The position numbers and the translations under genes are program-made. Shown piece by piece: positions 20,267 through 30,552 of a DNA stretch of 64,000 nucleotides. Origin of the DNA: Roseateles toxinivorans (lineage in GTDB: Bacteria > Pseudomonadota > Gammaproteobacteria > Burkholderiales > Burkholderiaceae_C). The notes beneath the pieces are model-generated. The model did not search any database. It had not been told where the DNA came from and worked only from the letters and a program-made list of their open reading frames with translations. Every line of letters begins with the position of its first letter. Position 1 is the first letter of the stretch. Location: the NCBI GenBank assembly GCA_945898095.1, contig CAMDHE010000006.1, positions 1 to 64,000 on the forward strand, read 5' to 3'.

Positions 20267-21415
20267 ATGCCCAATCTTTCGCAGCGAGGCAGCCGTCGCC
20301 GCAGCCTTTTGCTGGCTGGTTCGATGACGCCTATGCTGGTGAATACGCCAGTTTTTGCCCGCGCGCAGTCGCGTCAGCCCGGGGTCAAGACCGAGCCCGC
20401 AGCCAGTTCCCTGCGCATTGCCTTCGGTTCCTGCGCGGACCAGCGTAAGCCACAGCCGATCTGGGCCACGGTCGCGGCCGCCCGGCCCGATCTTTTCTTG
20501 TTTCTCGGTGACAACCTCTACGTTGACGCCCGCGATGAAGTGACATTTCGCCAACGCTATGCCGAATTTCGAAACGTTCAGGCGCTGCAGGAATTTCGTC
20601 AAAAGACGCCGCATCTGGCAGTCTGGGATGACCATGATTTCGGTGATGACGATGTTGGTCGCGAGTATGAGTTGAAGGCCTTGTCGCAGCAAATGTTCTG
20701 CGACGAATGGGCCGAACCGGTCGACTCGCCGCGGCGCACGCGCAGCGGCGTCTACGAAGCCTACCGGATCGATTCAGCTGGCCGCAGCGTGCAGATCCTG
20801 ATGCTCGACCTGCGCTTCAACCGCACGCCCTTGCGCGCTGACCCGACGCAGCAAAAAGGCTATGGCGCCATGGTCATGCAGGCCAAACTCAGCGGCAAGC
20901 CGATGACGGGTTGGTATTTGCCGAATCCGGACCCCCAGGCGACGCTGCTCGGCGAGGAGCAGTGGGCCTGGCTGGCGCAGCGCCTGGCTGAACCGGCCGA
21001 TCTGCGCATCATCGGCTCCAGCGTCCAATTTGCCGCAGACGGCACCGGCTGGGAAGGCTGGGCCAATTTTCCCTTGGAGCGCGAACGCCTGACCCGCCTG
21101 ATCAGCGCCCAGCGCGCCAACGGCGTCGTCTTCATCAGCGGCGATATGCATTACGGCGAACTTTCAAGCTGGCCGGTCAAAGGCGGTTACCCGCTGTGGG
21201 ACCTCACTTCCAGCGGCTTGACCGAAGTCTGGAATATTCCGACGCCGAACCGCCAGCGTGAATCGGTGGTCGTCGCCGAAATCAATTTCGGTCTGCTCGA
21301 GATCATTTGGGCCGATGCTGGCGGCAGCCTCACGATGTCGATCGTCAACAAGGCCGGCAAGACAAAGCTGAGCAAGTTGCTGAACATCGATCAATTGCAG
21401 TTCACCAAGGTCTGA
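20267..21415 (+). CDS. alkaline phosphatase D (PhoD) family protein
   Basis: 382 aa; IAFGSCADQRKPQPIW, FLFLGDNLYVD, VWDDHDFGDDD, VVFISGDMHYGE metallophosphatase motifs. Confidence 0.85.
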   Translation: MPNLSQRGSRRRSLLLAGSMTPMLVNTPVFARAQSRQPGVKTEPAASSLRIAFGSCADQRKPQPIWATVAAARPDLFLFLGDNLYVDARDEVTFRQRYAEFRNVQALQEFRQKTPHLAVWDDHDFGDDDVGREYELKALSQQMFCDEWAEPVDSPRRTRSGVYEAYRIDSAGRSVQILMLDLRFNRTPLRADPTQQKGYGAMVMQAKLSGKPMTGWYLPNPDPQATLLGEEQWAWLAQRLAEPADLRIIGSSVQFAADGTGWEGWANFPLERERLTRLISAQRANGVVFISGDMHYGELSSWPVKGGYPLWDLTSSGLTEVWNIPTPNRQRESVVVAEINFGLLEIIWADAGGSLTMSIVNKAGKTKLSKLLNIDQLQFTKV

Positions 21416-21419
21416 GTCA

Positions 21420-22481
21420 ATGAAACGTTACCTGATGGGCGGCTTGGCCGCATTCGCCGGCTTTGCCGCCATGGCACAGCCAAGCAGCTTGAAAACGCTG
21501 GAAAGTGCCGCGCGCGCTGAAGGCAAGGTCGTCAGCGTGGGCATGCCAGATGGCTGGGCCAACTGGCGCGCAACCTGGGCTGATATGAAGCGAATCTATG
21601 GCATCGACCATGTCGACAGTGATATGAGCAGCGCCGAGGAAATTGCCAAGATGGAAGCCGAACGCAACAATGCCAGCGTCGACATCGGTGATGTCGGTTT
21701 CGAGTTTGGCGCCATTGCCAAGGCGCGTGGTGTCACGCAGGCCTACAAGCCTGGCAACTGGTCACAGATTCCCGCCTGGGCCAAAGACCCCGATGGTCAT
21801 TGGGCGGTGGCCTATACCGGCACGATCGCATTTGCAGTCAACAGCAAGCGCTTGCCGAACCCTCCGCGCAGCTGGAAAGCGCTGTTCGAAGGCCAGGCAC
21901 AGGGCGCGTACCGGGTCATGATTGGCGAGGTGGGCCGTGCTGCGCAGGCTAACGCAGCGGTGCTGGCCGCAGCGATTGCGCTGGGCGGCAGTGAGACTCA
22001 GCTGAAGCCGGCCTTGAATCAGTTTGCGAAAATTGCCAAGCAGCAGCGCCTGATCCTGACCAACCCTTCGCCGGCCCTGATGGAGCGCGGCGAAGCCGAT
22101 GTGTTCGTGCTGTATGACTTCAACGCACTGTCCTTCCGCGAGAAGATTCCGAACGGCGCAGACTATCAAATCCTGATTCCGTCAGACGGTTCGGTGACCA
22201 GCGGCTACACGACGATCATCAACAAATTCGCGCCGCATCCGGCCGCTGCAATGCTGACGCGCGAATACATTTTCAGCGACGCCGGCCAGATCAATCTGGC
22301 GCGCGGCAATGCGCGGCCGGTGCGCATCGATTCGATCAAGCTGCCCGCCGATGTGGCCGCCAAGTTGATCGACAGCGCCCAGTACAAGAACACGCGGGCA
22401 GTCAATCCGTCGCTGTGGGCCGATGAGGTCAAGAAGCTGCCGCGGGCCTGGCAAAAAGATGTTATCGGAGCCGCTTCGTGA
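21420..22481 (+). CDS. ABC transporter substrate-binding protein (extracellular family 1)
   Basis: 353 aa; signal peptide; SBP fold-like sequence; followed by permeases and ATPase. Confidence 0.8.
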   Translation: MKRYLMGGLAAFAGFAAMAQPSSLKTLESAARAEGKVVSVGMPDGWANWRATWADMKRIYGIDHVDSDMSSAEEIAKMEAERNNASVDIGDVGFEFGAIAKARGVTQAYKPGNWSQIPAWAKDPDGHWAVAYTGTIAFAVNSKRLPNPPRSWKALFEGQAQGAYRVMIGEVGRAAQANAAVLAAAIALGGSETQLKPALNQFAKIAKQQRLILTNPSPALMERGEADVFVLYDFNALSFREKIPNGADYQILIPSDGSVTSGYTTIINKFAPHPAAAMLTREYIFSDAGQINLARGNARPVRIDSIKLPADVAAKLIDSAQYKNTRAVNPSLWADEVKKLPRAWQKDVIGAAS

Positions 22482-23269
22482 ACAAGCTGACAGCAGGAAA
22501 GAAGCTGGTGCTGATTCTGGCCGATGGCTTGCGCGCCGAGATTGCCCGCAATTACATGGGTTATTTGCAAGCCATCAATGAAGCCGGACGGGCGCAATGG
22601 CGCAGCCTCATCTGCGAGTTGCCAAGCCTGTCGCGCCCGCTGTACGCGACGCTGATCAATGGCCAGACTCCGCTCGATCACGGCATCGTCAGCAACGCAC
22701 AGGCCGGTCAGCGCTGCGGCAGCACGGTATTTGACGATTTGGCTGCAGCCGGTGGCAGTTCGGCAGTCGCTGCCTACCACTGGTTTTTTGAACTGTTGTC
22801 GGGGCAGCGCTTCGAGCCCGCCCGCCATCGCCATGAAGCCTTGCCTGCAGCAGGCGTGCAGGCGGCCAGCTGGTACTTCGAGGACGAATACCCTGACTCA
22901 CATCTGCTGGCCGATGCCGAGCACCTGCGCCGCAGCGTCAACCCCGATCTGCTCTTCATCCATCCGATGGGCCCTGATCATGCCGGGCACCAGTTCGGCG
23001 GTGAATCCGTGGCCTACAGCCTATGCGCACGCAAGCTCGACATGATGCTGGCCTTGTTGCTGCCGACCTGGCATGCCGCCGGCTACGACGTGTTGCTGAC
23101 CAGTGACCATGGCATGCATGCCGACCGGATGCACGGTGGCCCGCTGGCCATCGAGCGCGAAGTGCCGCTGGTCTGGCTGCCATGCACCGGTAACGCGATG
23201 GATTGCGTCCTGCCCGACAGTCAACTGGGGCTGCGCAGCTTTGTCGTGCGCCACCTGACAGCCCATTGA
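22478..23269 (+). CDS. alkaline phosphatase family / nucleotide pyrophosphatase-phosphodiesterase-like protein
   Basis: 263 aa; LVLILADGLRAEI, SLSRPLYATLINGQTPLDHGIVSN, LLTSDHGMHADRMHGG. Confidence 0.75.
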   Translation: MNKLTAGKKLVLILADGLRAEIARNYMGYLQAINEAGRAQWRSLICELPSLSRPLYATLINGQTPLDHGIVSNAQAGQRCGSTVFDDLAAAGGSSAVAAYHWFFELLSGQRFEPARHRHEALPAAGVQAASWYFEDEYPDSHLLADAEHLRRSVNPDLLFIHPMGPDHAGHQFGGESVAYSLCARKLDMMLALLLPTWHAAGYDVLLTSDHGMHADRMHGGPLAIEREVPLVWLPCTGNAMDCVLPDSQLGLRSFVVRHLTAH

Positions 23270-24087
23270 TGCAGCCATCAAGGCGTGCCTGGCTGCTCGC
23301 CACGCCCTTGCTGGTGCTGGTGGCGCTGGCCGTCTTGATGCCCTTCATCTGGCGCAATGGCGGCTTGCTCTGGCAATGCGCCAGCGGCCAGGACTGTGCC
23401 GCGCAGGATCTGTTCAGCGACAGCTATTACCTGCTGGCCATGTGGAACACGGTCTGGCTGTCCGCCGCATCCAGCTTGCTCGCGCTGGGCGTCGGCCTGG
23501 GTGCGGCGATTGCTGTGGCACAGCGTCCGCAGACCGAGGGTCTGGTGTCGCTGCTGGCCGGCCTGGGCGCAAATTTTTCCGGCGTGCCGCTGGCCGTGGC
23601 GCTGACGCTGCTGCTCGGCGCGCAAGGGCTGTTGACTGCCGGTCTGGCCACCATGGGCTTGTCGCTGAACCTGAATCAGAGCGCGGGGTTGCTGCTGGCC
23701 TATGTCTGCTTTCAATTGCCCTTGGCGACGCTGCTGCTGCTGGCGCCGGTGCGGCTGCTTGATGCCGGTCTGCTTGACGCCGCAGCGACGCTCGGTGCCA
23801 CGCCGGCTTTGTTCTGGCGCAGGGTCGGCTTGCCGATGCTGCTGCCGAGCTTGGTCGAGGTCGGCAGCCTGTTATTTGCCAATGCCGCAGCGGCTTACGC
23901 CACGCCATTTGCACTGTCGGGCACGGCGGCCAATGTGCTGGCGGTGCGCATCGCCAGCCTGGTCAGCGGCGACATTTTTTCACAGCCTGAGCTGTCGGCT
24001 TTGCTGGCCTTGCTGATGTTCGTGATGCTGGTGCTGGTGATCGGTGGTGGGCGCATGCTGGCTGCGCGGCTGAGGCTTGCCTTGTGA
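23269..24087 (+). CDS. ABC transporter permease
   Basis: 273 codons from ATG 23269; multiple TMs; binding-protein-dependent permease EAA-like region DAAATLGATPALFWRRVGLPML. Confidence 0.8.
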   Translation: MQPSRRAWLLATPLLVLVALAVLMPFIWRNGGLLWQCASGQDCAAQDLFSDSYYLLAMWNTVWLSAASSLLALGVGLGAAIAVAQRPQTEGLVSLLAGLGANFSGVPLAVALTLLLGAQGLLTAGLATMGLSLNLNQSAGLLLAYVCFQLPLATLLLLAPVRLLDAGLLDAAATLGATPALFWRRVGLPMLLPSLVEVGSLLFANAAAAYATPFALSGTAANVLAVRIASLVSGDIFSQPELSALLALLMFVMLVLVIGGGRMLAARLRLAL

Positions 24088-24866
24088 GACTGCCACGTCC
24101 TTCGACATTGGCGCTTGGCACGATGCTGCTGCTGGCTTGCCTGCCGCCGGCAGTGGTGTTGGTCTATGCGCTGACCGAACGCTGGGACGGCCTGCTGCCG
24201 CAAGGGCCGACCTGGCAATGGCTGGCCGAGATCGCGCAGGATCCGCGCAGCCGCAGCGCGGTGGTCAAGACGCTGTGGCTGTCGCTGCAAAGCGCGCTGC
24301 TGGCGCTGCTGCTCGGCGGCACGGCCAGCGTGCTGGCTTATCTGAGCTCGCCGCGGCTGAGCCGATGGCTCGACCTGCTGGCCTTGCTGCCCTATGCGAT
24401 TCCGCCGGTGGTGCTGGCCATCAATGCGCTGGAGCTGTTCGTTGGCCGTTGGGGCGCCTGGCTCGATCTGCAAACGGTCTATGTGCTGCTGGTCACGCCG
24501 CTGCTGTTTCCGCTGGTGCACAAGACCCTGGTGGCCGCCTTGCAACAACTCGACGCGGCGCAATTGCTGGAAGCCGGCCGCACGCTCGGCGCCAGTGACG
24601 GCTATTTGCTGCGCCGCGTACTTGTGCCCCTGCTGGCGCCGGCACTGCTGGCCGCCTTGCTGCTCAGTTGGATGGGCGCGGCGATGGAATTCGCGATCGC
24701 CAACCTGCTGCTTGGCGGGACGGTGGAGATGCTGCAGCCGCTGCTCAACAGCATGCGTGGCGTCAACGGGCATCAATCTGCGGCGCTGATTGTCTTGAGT
24801 TTTGCCTTGCTGACATTGTTGGGACTGACGGTACGAGGTTTGTCATGGAAATCGAAGCAGAGTTGA
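24084..24866 (+). CDS. ABC transporter permease (GTG start)
   Basis: 260 aa; EAGRTLGASDGYLLRRVLVPLLAPALL EAA loop. Confidence 0.8.
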   Translation: MRLPRPSTLALGTMLLLACLPPAVVLVYALTERWDGLLPQGPTWQWLAEIAQDPRSRSAVVKTLWLSLQSALLALLLGGTASVLAYLSSPRLSRWLDLLALLPYAIPPVVLAINALELFVGRWGAWLDLQTVYVLLVTPLLFPLVHKTLVAALQQLDAAQLLEAGRTLGASDGYLLRRVLVPLLAPALLAALLLSWMGAAMEFAIANLLLGGTVEMLQPLLNSMRGVNGHQSAALIVLSFALLTLLGLTVRGLSWKSKQS

Positions 24867-25861
24867 TCGTCCGCCAGGCCAGCGCAATGCTCGGCGGGCG
24901 CCAGGTATTGCGGGCCGTTGATCTGCGTATTGCCAAGGGCCAGATGCTGGCGCTGCTCGGAGCATCCGGCTGTGGCAAGACGACCTTGCTGCGCGCCATT
25001 GCCGGCCTGACTGATCTGGATGGTGGGCAGGTGCTGATCGGCGGACGCGATGTCACCGGCCTGGCCGCCCGCGAGCGCGGCATCGGCGTGGTGTTCCAGC
25101 ATTACGCGCTGTTCCCGAATTTGTCGGTGCTCGAAAACGTGAAATTCGGCTTGCTGGCCAGCGGCCAGACCGACGCAATGGCTGGCGCGAGGGCGCGCGA
25201 GCTTCTGGAACTGGTCGAACTGGAAACCCATGCGGCCAAACTACCGACCCAACTCTCGGGCGGCCAGCGCCAACGCGTTGCCTTGGCGCGCGCGCTGGCC
25301 CGCAAACCTTCCTTGTTGCTGCTTGACGAGCCTTTCTCTGCGCTCGACGAATCGTTCCGTCTGCCGCTGCGGCGCTCGTTCCGGCGCCTGCAGCGCGAAC
25401 TCGGCCAGACCTGTTTGATCGTCACCCATGACCGCGACGAGGCCTATGAATTGGCCGACCAGGTCGCCGTGATGTTCGACGGCCAGGTCGATCAATGCAG
25501 TCCACCGCGCCAGTTATGGCAGGCCCCGTCAACCCAGCGGGTGGCTGATTTTCTGGGTGCCTTCAACCGCTTTGATGCGCGCTGCTTGTCAGGCGCGATG
25601 CAACGCGAATCAGGCAGTTGGATCGCCCCGATCGAAGCCTTGCAGATCGCCGGCAGCAGCGAAGACTGCCAAGACTGCTGGACGCTCAGCGCCGAACTGC
25701 TGGCCTGCCACCCCGGCCAACAGCGTCAGGCAGTGGACTTGCTGACCGCTCAGGGCGAAGCCCTGGTGTTGTGGGCGCCGCAAGCCACCGAGCTGCCACC
25801 GGCCGGATCGAAGATGAGCTTGCGCATCCCGATCCATGCCATGCAGTTTTTGCCGGATTGA
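24845..25861 (+). CDS. ABC transporter ATP-binding protein
   Basis: Walker A GASGCGKTT, signature LSGGQRQRVALARAL, Walker B LLLLDEPFSALDE; start ATG 24845. Confidence 0.9.
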   Translation: MEIEAELIVRQASAMLGGRQVLRAVDLRIAKGQMLALLGASGCGKTTLLRAIAGLTDLDGGQVLIGGRDVTGLAARERGIGVVFQHYALFPNLSVLENVKFGLLASGQTDAMAGARARELLELVELETHAAKLPTQLSGGQRQRVALARALARKPSLLLLDEPFSALDESFRLPLRRSFRRLQRELGQTCLIVTHDRDEAYELADQVAVMFDGQVDQCSPPRQLWQAPSTQRVADFLGAFNRFDARCLSGAMQRESGSWIAPIEALQIAGSSEDCQDCWTLSAELLACHPGQQRQAVDLLTAQGEALVLWAPQATELPPAGSKMSLRIPIHAMQFLPD

Positions 25862-25868
25862 CGAGGCG

Positions 25869-25886
25869 GCTTCATGCCTTTGTCAT
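25869..25886 (+). promoter_or_regulatory. weak candidate Pho box upstream of phoD-like gene
   Basis: GCTTCAT-GCCT-TTGTCAT. Confidence 0.3.
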
Positions 25887-25930
25887 ATGGATCATCGATG
25901 CTGAGCTTCTCTTAATCACGAAGCATCAGC

Positions 25931-27667
25931 ATGGCATCAAATCGTCGCGAATTCATCGGCAAGGCAGCAGCCACCGCTTCAGTGCTTGCCATCGGCAGCA
26001 CCTTGACCGCCTGCGGCGGCAGCAACAGCGTCACTCCGGCCCAGTTCAGATACGGTGTCGCCAGTGGCGATCCGCTCACCGACCGGGTGATCCTCTGGAC
26101 CCATGCCAAGATTCTCGATGCGCTGACTGCAGTCGCCTTGACCTGGCAGATCGCCACCGACAGCAATTTCAGCACGGTGGTCAATTCCGGCCGCATCGGC
26201 GCTTATGAAGCCACCGGCTTCACCGTCAAGGTCGACGCCATCGGCTTGAGCGCCGGGACGACTTATTACTACCGCTTTCTTGATGATGCCGGAACGGTCT
26301 CGTCGATCGGCACCACGCGCACCTTGCCCGCCGCCAGCGTGGCTTCGGTCAAGTTCGCGGTGTTTTCCTGTGCGCTCTATTCAGAAGGCTTCTTCAACAC
26401 CTATGACGCCGCGGCCAAATCGGACGCGCAATATGCGATCCATCTGGGTGACTACATCTACGAATATGGCTCGGATCCGAAAAAATTCGGCAATACCGAT
26501 GCCGTGGCGCTCGGTCGGGTGACCAGTCCGGCCAGTGACATCTTCAGCTTGAGCGACTACCGTACCCGTTATGCCACTTATCGTCTGGATGCGAACCTGC
26601 AGGCCTTGCACGCCAAGATGCCCTGGATCACGATCTGGGACGACCATGAATTCGCCAACAATGCCTACGTCACCGGGGCTGAAAACCACAACAGCACGAC
26701 CCAGGGTCCGTGGTTGACCCGCAAAGCGATCGCGGCGCAGGTTTATCACGAGTGGATGCCGATCCGCAGCCCCGATGCGGCCAATCTGCTGAAGATCTAC
26801 CGCAGCTTCGACTTCGGCAGCCTGTTCAGCTTGCATATGCTCGACACCCGCATTGAAGGTCGAGATCAGCAATATGACAATTTTGGCGATGCGGACGGTG
26901 GTATCGGTCGCTATGTCACCGGCCTGAGCAGCGGCAGCGATGCGAGCCGGCGCATGATCAGCACGACCCAGCAGAGCTGGCTGACCAGCGGCCTGACCGC
27001 CTCCAAGGCGACCTGGCAGTTGCTTGGCAATCAGGACATCATGGCGCGGATGTGGTTCCCAGCCTCGGTGCTGCAACTGGCGGCCACCGGCGCCGACCCG
27101 ACCAAGGCAATTGGTGATTACCTGACCGCCAAGGCCACCAAGGCGGCAGCCGGTCCGGCCGCTTTGACCCCGACCCAGACCGCGCTCTTGAACCCCGCTG
27201 TGAATCCACGCCTGCCTTACAACCTCGACGCATGGGACGGTTATCCGAGCAATCGCGAGGCGGTGCTGCAAACGGTCAAGGCGCAGGGCAAAAAGCTGGT
27301 CGTGCTGTCTGGCGACTCGCACAACGCCTGGTTTTCCAATCTGACGACATTGGCGGGTGAAAAAATTGGTGTCGAGTTTGCCGGTTCTTCCGTCACCGCA
27401 CCGGGTTTTGAGAGTGCCGGTCTGGGCGGCCTGGCCAGTTCGATGGACGGCAGCGCTGTGGCCAAGGCTTCAGGCTCCGGCCTTGGCCTGGTTGATGACT
27501 TGAATTACAGCGACAGCACCCGGCGTGGTTATCTGCTGATGACGGTCAGCGCTGATGCGGTCAAGGGTGAATTTGTCTTCGTCAGCACGGTCAAATCGGC
27601 GACCTATACCGCGGCAGTAGGCAAGACCATCACAGTCACCGTTGCCGGCGTCACCACCTACGCCTGA
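25931..27667 (+). CDS. phoD: alkaline phosphatase D (PhoD) family protein, Tat-type signal
   Basis: 578 aa; N-terminal SNRREFIGKAAATAS (RR motif), FAVFSCALYSEGFFNTY, IHLGDYIYEYG, WDDHEFANN, LSGDSHNAWF. Confidence 0.85.
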   Translation: MASNRREFIGKAAATASVLAIGSTLTACGGSNSVTPAQFRYGVASGDPLTDRVILWTHAKILDALTAVALTWQIATDSNFSTVVNSGRIGAYEATGFTVKVDAIGLSAGTTYYYRFLDDAGTVSSIGTTRTLPAASVASVKFAVFSCALYSEGFFNTYDAAAKSDAQYAIHLGDYIYEYGSDPKKFGNTDAVALGRVTSPASDIFSLSDYRTRYATYRLDANLQALHAKMPWITIWDDHEFANNAYVTGAENHNSTTQGPWLTRKAIAAQVYHEWMPIRSPDAANLLKIYRSFDFGSLFSLHMLDTRIEGRDQQYDNFGDADGGIGRYVTGLSSGSDASRRMISTTQQSWLTSGLTASKATWQLLGNQDIMARMWFPASVLQLAATGADPTKAIGDYLTAKATKAAAGPAALTPTQTALLNPAVNPRLPYNLDAWDGYPSNREAVLQTVKAQGKKLVVLSGDSHNAWFSNLTTLAGEKIGVEFAGSSVTAPGFESAGLGGLASSMDGSAVAKASGSGLGLVDDLNYSDSTRRGYLLMTVSADAVKGEFVFVSTVKSATYTAAVGKTITVTVAGVTTYA

Positions 27668-27749
27668 CGATTTTTATCGGGATGGACCGGGCGTCATATT
27701 CAGGTCATAGGGCGCTGTCAGACTAGGCTCTCTTGAAACCTGCAGATGC
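27637..27749 (+). repeat. 113-bp direct repeat, copy 1 (3' end of phoD through degenerate first codons of PlcP-like gene)
   Basis: 27637-27728 identical to 30637-30728; then only 2 mismatches to 27749/30749. Confidence 0.95.
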
Positions 27750-27931
27750 GGAGATAGGAAATTCAATCGCCGCACAGCAGGTATGACGCCCCTGACGACG
27801 CCCCTGACGCCCCTGGAACGGTTGGCCCATCCGGCATTCCCCTTGGCAGGGCCAACTTCTCACTTGGCTGAGGCGCTTGGCGCGCTGCCAGCACCTACGA
27901 GGCGGAGTGGGAGCGGTTGGGCAAGTAGCGC

Positions 27932-29071
27932 TTATTGCGTGATCAGCTTCAGATCCAGCGCGCGCTCCGCCAGCCAGATGGCTGCCACTGCCATCGTCAG
28001 CCATGACCCGACCGGCAGGAACCAGCGCAGGTAAAACCGCGTGGAGCGCAGTGCGTAGGCCAGCGGCAAGAATGCCGCCACGCACACCAGCTGTCCCGCC
28101 TCGACGCCCAAGTTGAAGCCGACCAGAGAGAGTGCCAGGGCTTCGGCAGGCAACTGCAGGTCAATCAGCACGCTGGCAAAGCCGAAGCCGTGGATCAGAC
28201 CGAAGCAGAACGCAAACAGCCACAGCCTGCGCCCGACCACCGGCCAGACGTTATTGGCAGCAGCCAGCACCACCGACAGCGCAACGGTCGACTCTACCCA
28301 GCGCGACGGCAGCGTCACCCAGCCCAGCACCGCTGCCGACAGCGTGAGCGAGTGCGCCAGCGTAAATGCAGACACCACCGCCAGCACATGGCCAAACACT
28401 GCGCGACGCGATGTTGCCGCTGTCCAGCGGTTTGCCACGCGCAGCAGCACCGCGGGCAGCAGCAGCGAAAACAAAAACAGCAGGTGGTCGAAGCCGGTCC
28501 AGATGTGCCACACGCCCTCGGCGCTGTATTGGCGCAGCTGCGCCCACAGCGAAGGTGGCGTTGCCGCAAACGTCTGCTGCGCGCTGCCCGGCGCGAACAC
28601 CGCGGTTTGTACGCGCGTATCCAGTGTCAGGTTGAGCAGTCCGCGGTGCGTGCTGTCCAGATCGAACAGCAGGCGGTAGTCCAGCCTCAATGGCCCGGTG
28701 CTTTGCGCACACTGCCCGTCCAGGTTCAGCACAGCGTAGGCTCCGTCGATATGGTGGTCCACCAGCAGGCTGCTGCTGCGCAAGGCACAGGCGCCGCCCC
28801 GCTCCAATGTCAGGTGCTGCAGCACCCAGGCGGCGAGATCGTTCTCGCGCGCGCGCAGCTCCCCCCAGGTAATCTCGCCGTTGCCATCGGCGTCCAGGCT
28901 CAGCGCAAAGTCGATATCACGCAGCGCAATATCCCAGTGCCCCTGTACGGCGATGCCCTGCACCTGCAGCGTGAGATAGCTGTCGCTTGCTTTGTGGGCA
29001 AGGGCAGGGCCCGGCCATGCTGCTGCGACCCACAGCCATGCCAGCCAGCGAACAACGTTTCGCGTCGTCAT
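27932..29071 (-). CDS. HupE/UreJ family protein
   Basis: 379 aa; N-terminal periplasmic domain (ALAHKASDSYLTLQVQG) then ~7 TMs with GFDHLLFLFSLLLP, GLIHGFGFASVL, GFNLGVEAGQL. Confidence 0.8.
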   Translation of the reverse strand: MTTRNVVRWLAWLWVAAAWPGPALAHKASDSYLTLQVQGIAVQGHWDIALRDIDFALSLDADGNGEITWGELRARENDLAAWVLQHLTLERGGACALRSSSLLVDHHIDGAYAVLNLDGQCAQSTGPLRLDYRLLFDLDSTHRGLLNLTLDTRVQTAVFAPGSAQQTFAATPPSLWAQLRQYSAEGVWHIWTGFDHLLFLFSLLLPAVLLRVANRWTAATSRRAVFGHVLAVVSAFTLAHSLTLSAAVLGWVTLPSRWVESTVALSVVLAAANNVWPVVGRRLWLFAFCFGLIHGFGFASVLIDLQLPAEALALSLVGFNLGVEAGQLVCVAAFLPLAYALRSTRFYLRWFLPVGSWLTMAVAAIWLAERALDLKLITQ

Positions 29072-30276
29072 GGCGCTGCCCGCGCGCGGCCCAGCGCTGT
29101 AACCTGATCGGCCAGGCTGCGCAAGGGCGCGCCCCTAAAGCCGTTTGCCGCGAGCCAAGCCAGCACGGGTTCTGCCGCTTGCGGCTTGCGCGCGGCCAGC
29201 GACGCCTCGAGCACGATGCGCGCGTCGCGCGGTTCGCGCTGCACCTCGAAATTGGCCAGGGCCAGACGCAGCGCTGTGGTGGTGTCTTTTTGCACCAGCA
29301 GAAAGTAACGCGCCTCTTCGGTCTGGTGGGTGGTGTCGCCGCGCTGCCGTGCCGCATCAAAACGCTCGCCGAGTGTTTGCCCGTGGGCCAGCGCCTGTGG
29401 CAGGCCCAGTTGCTGCTCGGCGAGCGCGAGGCGAAGCAGCAAGGTGTCGACTTGTTCCCACGGCGCGAGCAGCGTTACCACGTCACGCCAGCGCGCAGCG
29501 TCCAGCAAAAAGTCGGCGCGCGCCGCCAGCAGGTAGGTGTCGTTGCGTCCCAGTGCCAGCGCGCTCTGAAAATGTCGCTCGGCTGCGTCGAGCTGTGCAG
29601 CCCAGGTGGCGACTTCGGCCATGCGCGTGAGCAGCCACTGCCGGTTGCCGGGGTCGGTGGTTGCTGCCAGAGCGCGCTGCAGCCGCGCGTCGGCGCCGGC
29701 CAGGTCGCCTGTGTACGCCGCCAGCAGTCCGCTGCAGCCCAGCGCCAGCGTCGTGCGGCCGAGGCGCTCCAGGGCCTGGCATTCGTCACCGGCTTGCGCG
29801 TAGCGGGCCTGCACCATGAGGATGGCGCCTCGCCACGAATGTGCCTCGGCCAGGTCGGGGTCGAGTGCTAGTGCTGCGGCAAAGTCGTCCAGCCCTTCTG
29901 AAAACCCGTGGCGGTATTGCCGCAGTTTGGCGCGCACCAGCAGTGCCTGTGCCGGCAAAGGCGCGCTCAGCTGCTGTAACACCGCATCGGCATAGCCAAC
30001 ATAGCGCGGGTCACCGCGCTCCATCGCCAGCTCGAAGTAGCGGTTGGCCAGGCGTGTCGCAAGGGCTGCGTCTTGTGGTGTCTGGAGATTGGCGCGGCGC
30101 AAGGCGGCGAGTTCACGTGCCGTAGTGTCCCCGGCGCGAAACGGCAAACGCTCCAGTACGGTGGCGTCGGACGACGGCAGGAAAGGTGCCGCGTGGGCAA
30201 CGGCAACGCACACGCCTAGGGCACCCGCCAGCGCAATGCGCTGATACATATGAAACAACCGGTGCAGAAAAGTCAT
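29068..30276 (-). CDS. tetratricopeptide repeat protein, exported
   Basis: 402 aa; signal-like N-terminus; repeated TPR-like helices; overlaps HupE-like start. Confidence 0.7.
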   Translation of the reverse strand: MTFLHRLFHMYQRIALAGALGVCVAVAHAAPFLPSSDATVLERLPFRAGDTTARELAALRRANLQTPQDAALATRLANRYFELAMERGDPRYVGYADAVLQQLSAPLPAQALLVRAKLRQYRHGFSEGLDDFAAALALDPDLAEAHSWRGAILMVQARYAQAGDECQALERLGRTTLALGCSGLLAAYTGDLAGADARLQRALAATTDPGNRQWLLTRMAEVATWAAQLDAAERHFQSALALGRNDTYLLAARADFLLDAARWRDVVTLLAPWEQVDTLLLRLALAEQQLGLPQALAHGQTLGERFDAARQRGDTTHQTEEARYFLLVQKDTTTALRLALANFEVQREPRDARIVLEASLAARKPQAAEPVLAWLAANGFRGAPLRSLADQVTALGRARAAP

Positions 30277-30345
30277 GATCGGGGTAGAGTGCCTCCACGA
30301 CTATGTTGTCGTGCGGTTCAGTTTACAGATACTTGGAGTGAAACC

Positions 30346-30552
30346 ATGCGCAAGTTGATTTCCGGTCTCGTGATGGCAGTGTTTGCATTTATGTCAGTGG
30401 GCGCCTTCGCCATGTCCCACGGCGGCGGCATGACGGACAAGGAAAAGATGGAAAAGATGGAAGCCTGCAAAAAGATGGATGCCAAGGCCGACGACAAGAT
30501 GAAGGCCGAGTGCAAGAAAATGATGGAAATGAAGGACGAGAAGAAGAAATAA
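30346..30552 (+). CDS. small exported Met/Lys/Cys-rich protein
   Basis: 68 aa; signal peptide ending AFA; mature MSHGGGMTDKEKMEKMEACKKMDAKADDKMKAECKKMMEMKDEKKK; upstream GGAG. Confidence 0.65.
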   Translation: MRKLISGLVMAVFAFMSVGAFAMSHGGGMTDKEKMEKMEACKKMDAKADDKMKAECKKMMEMKDEKKK

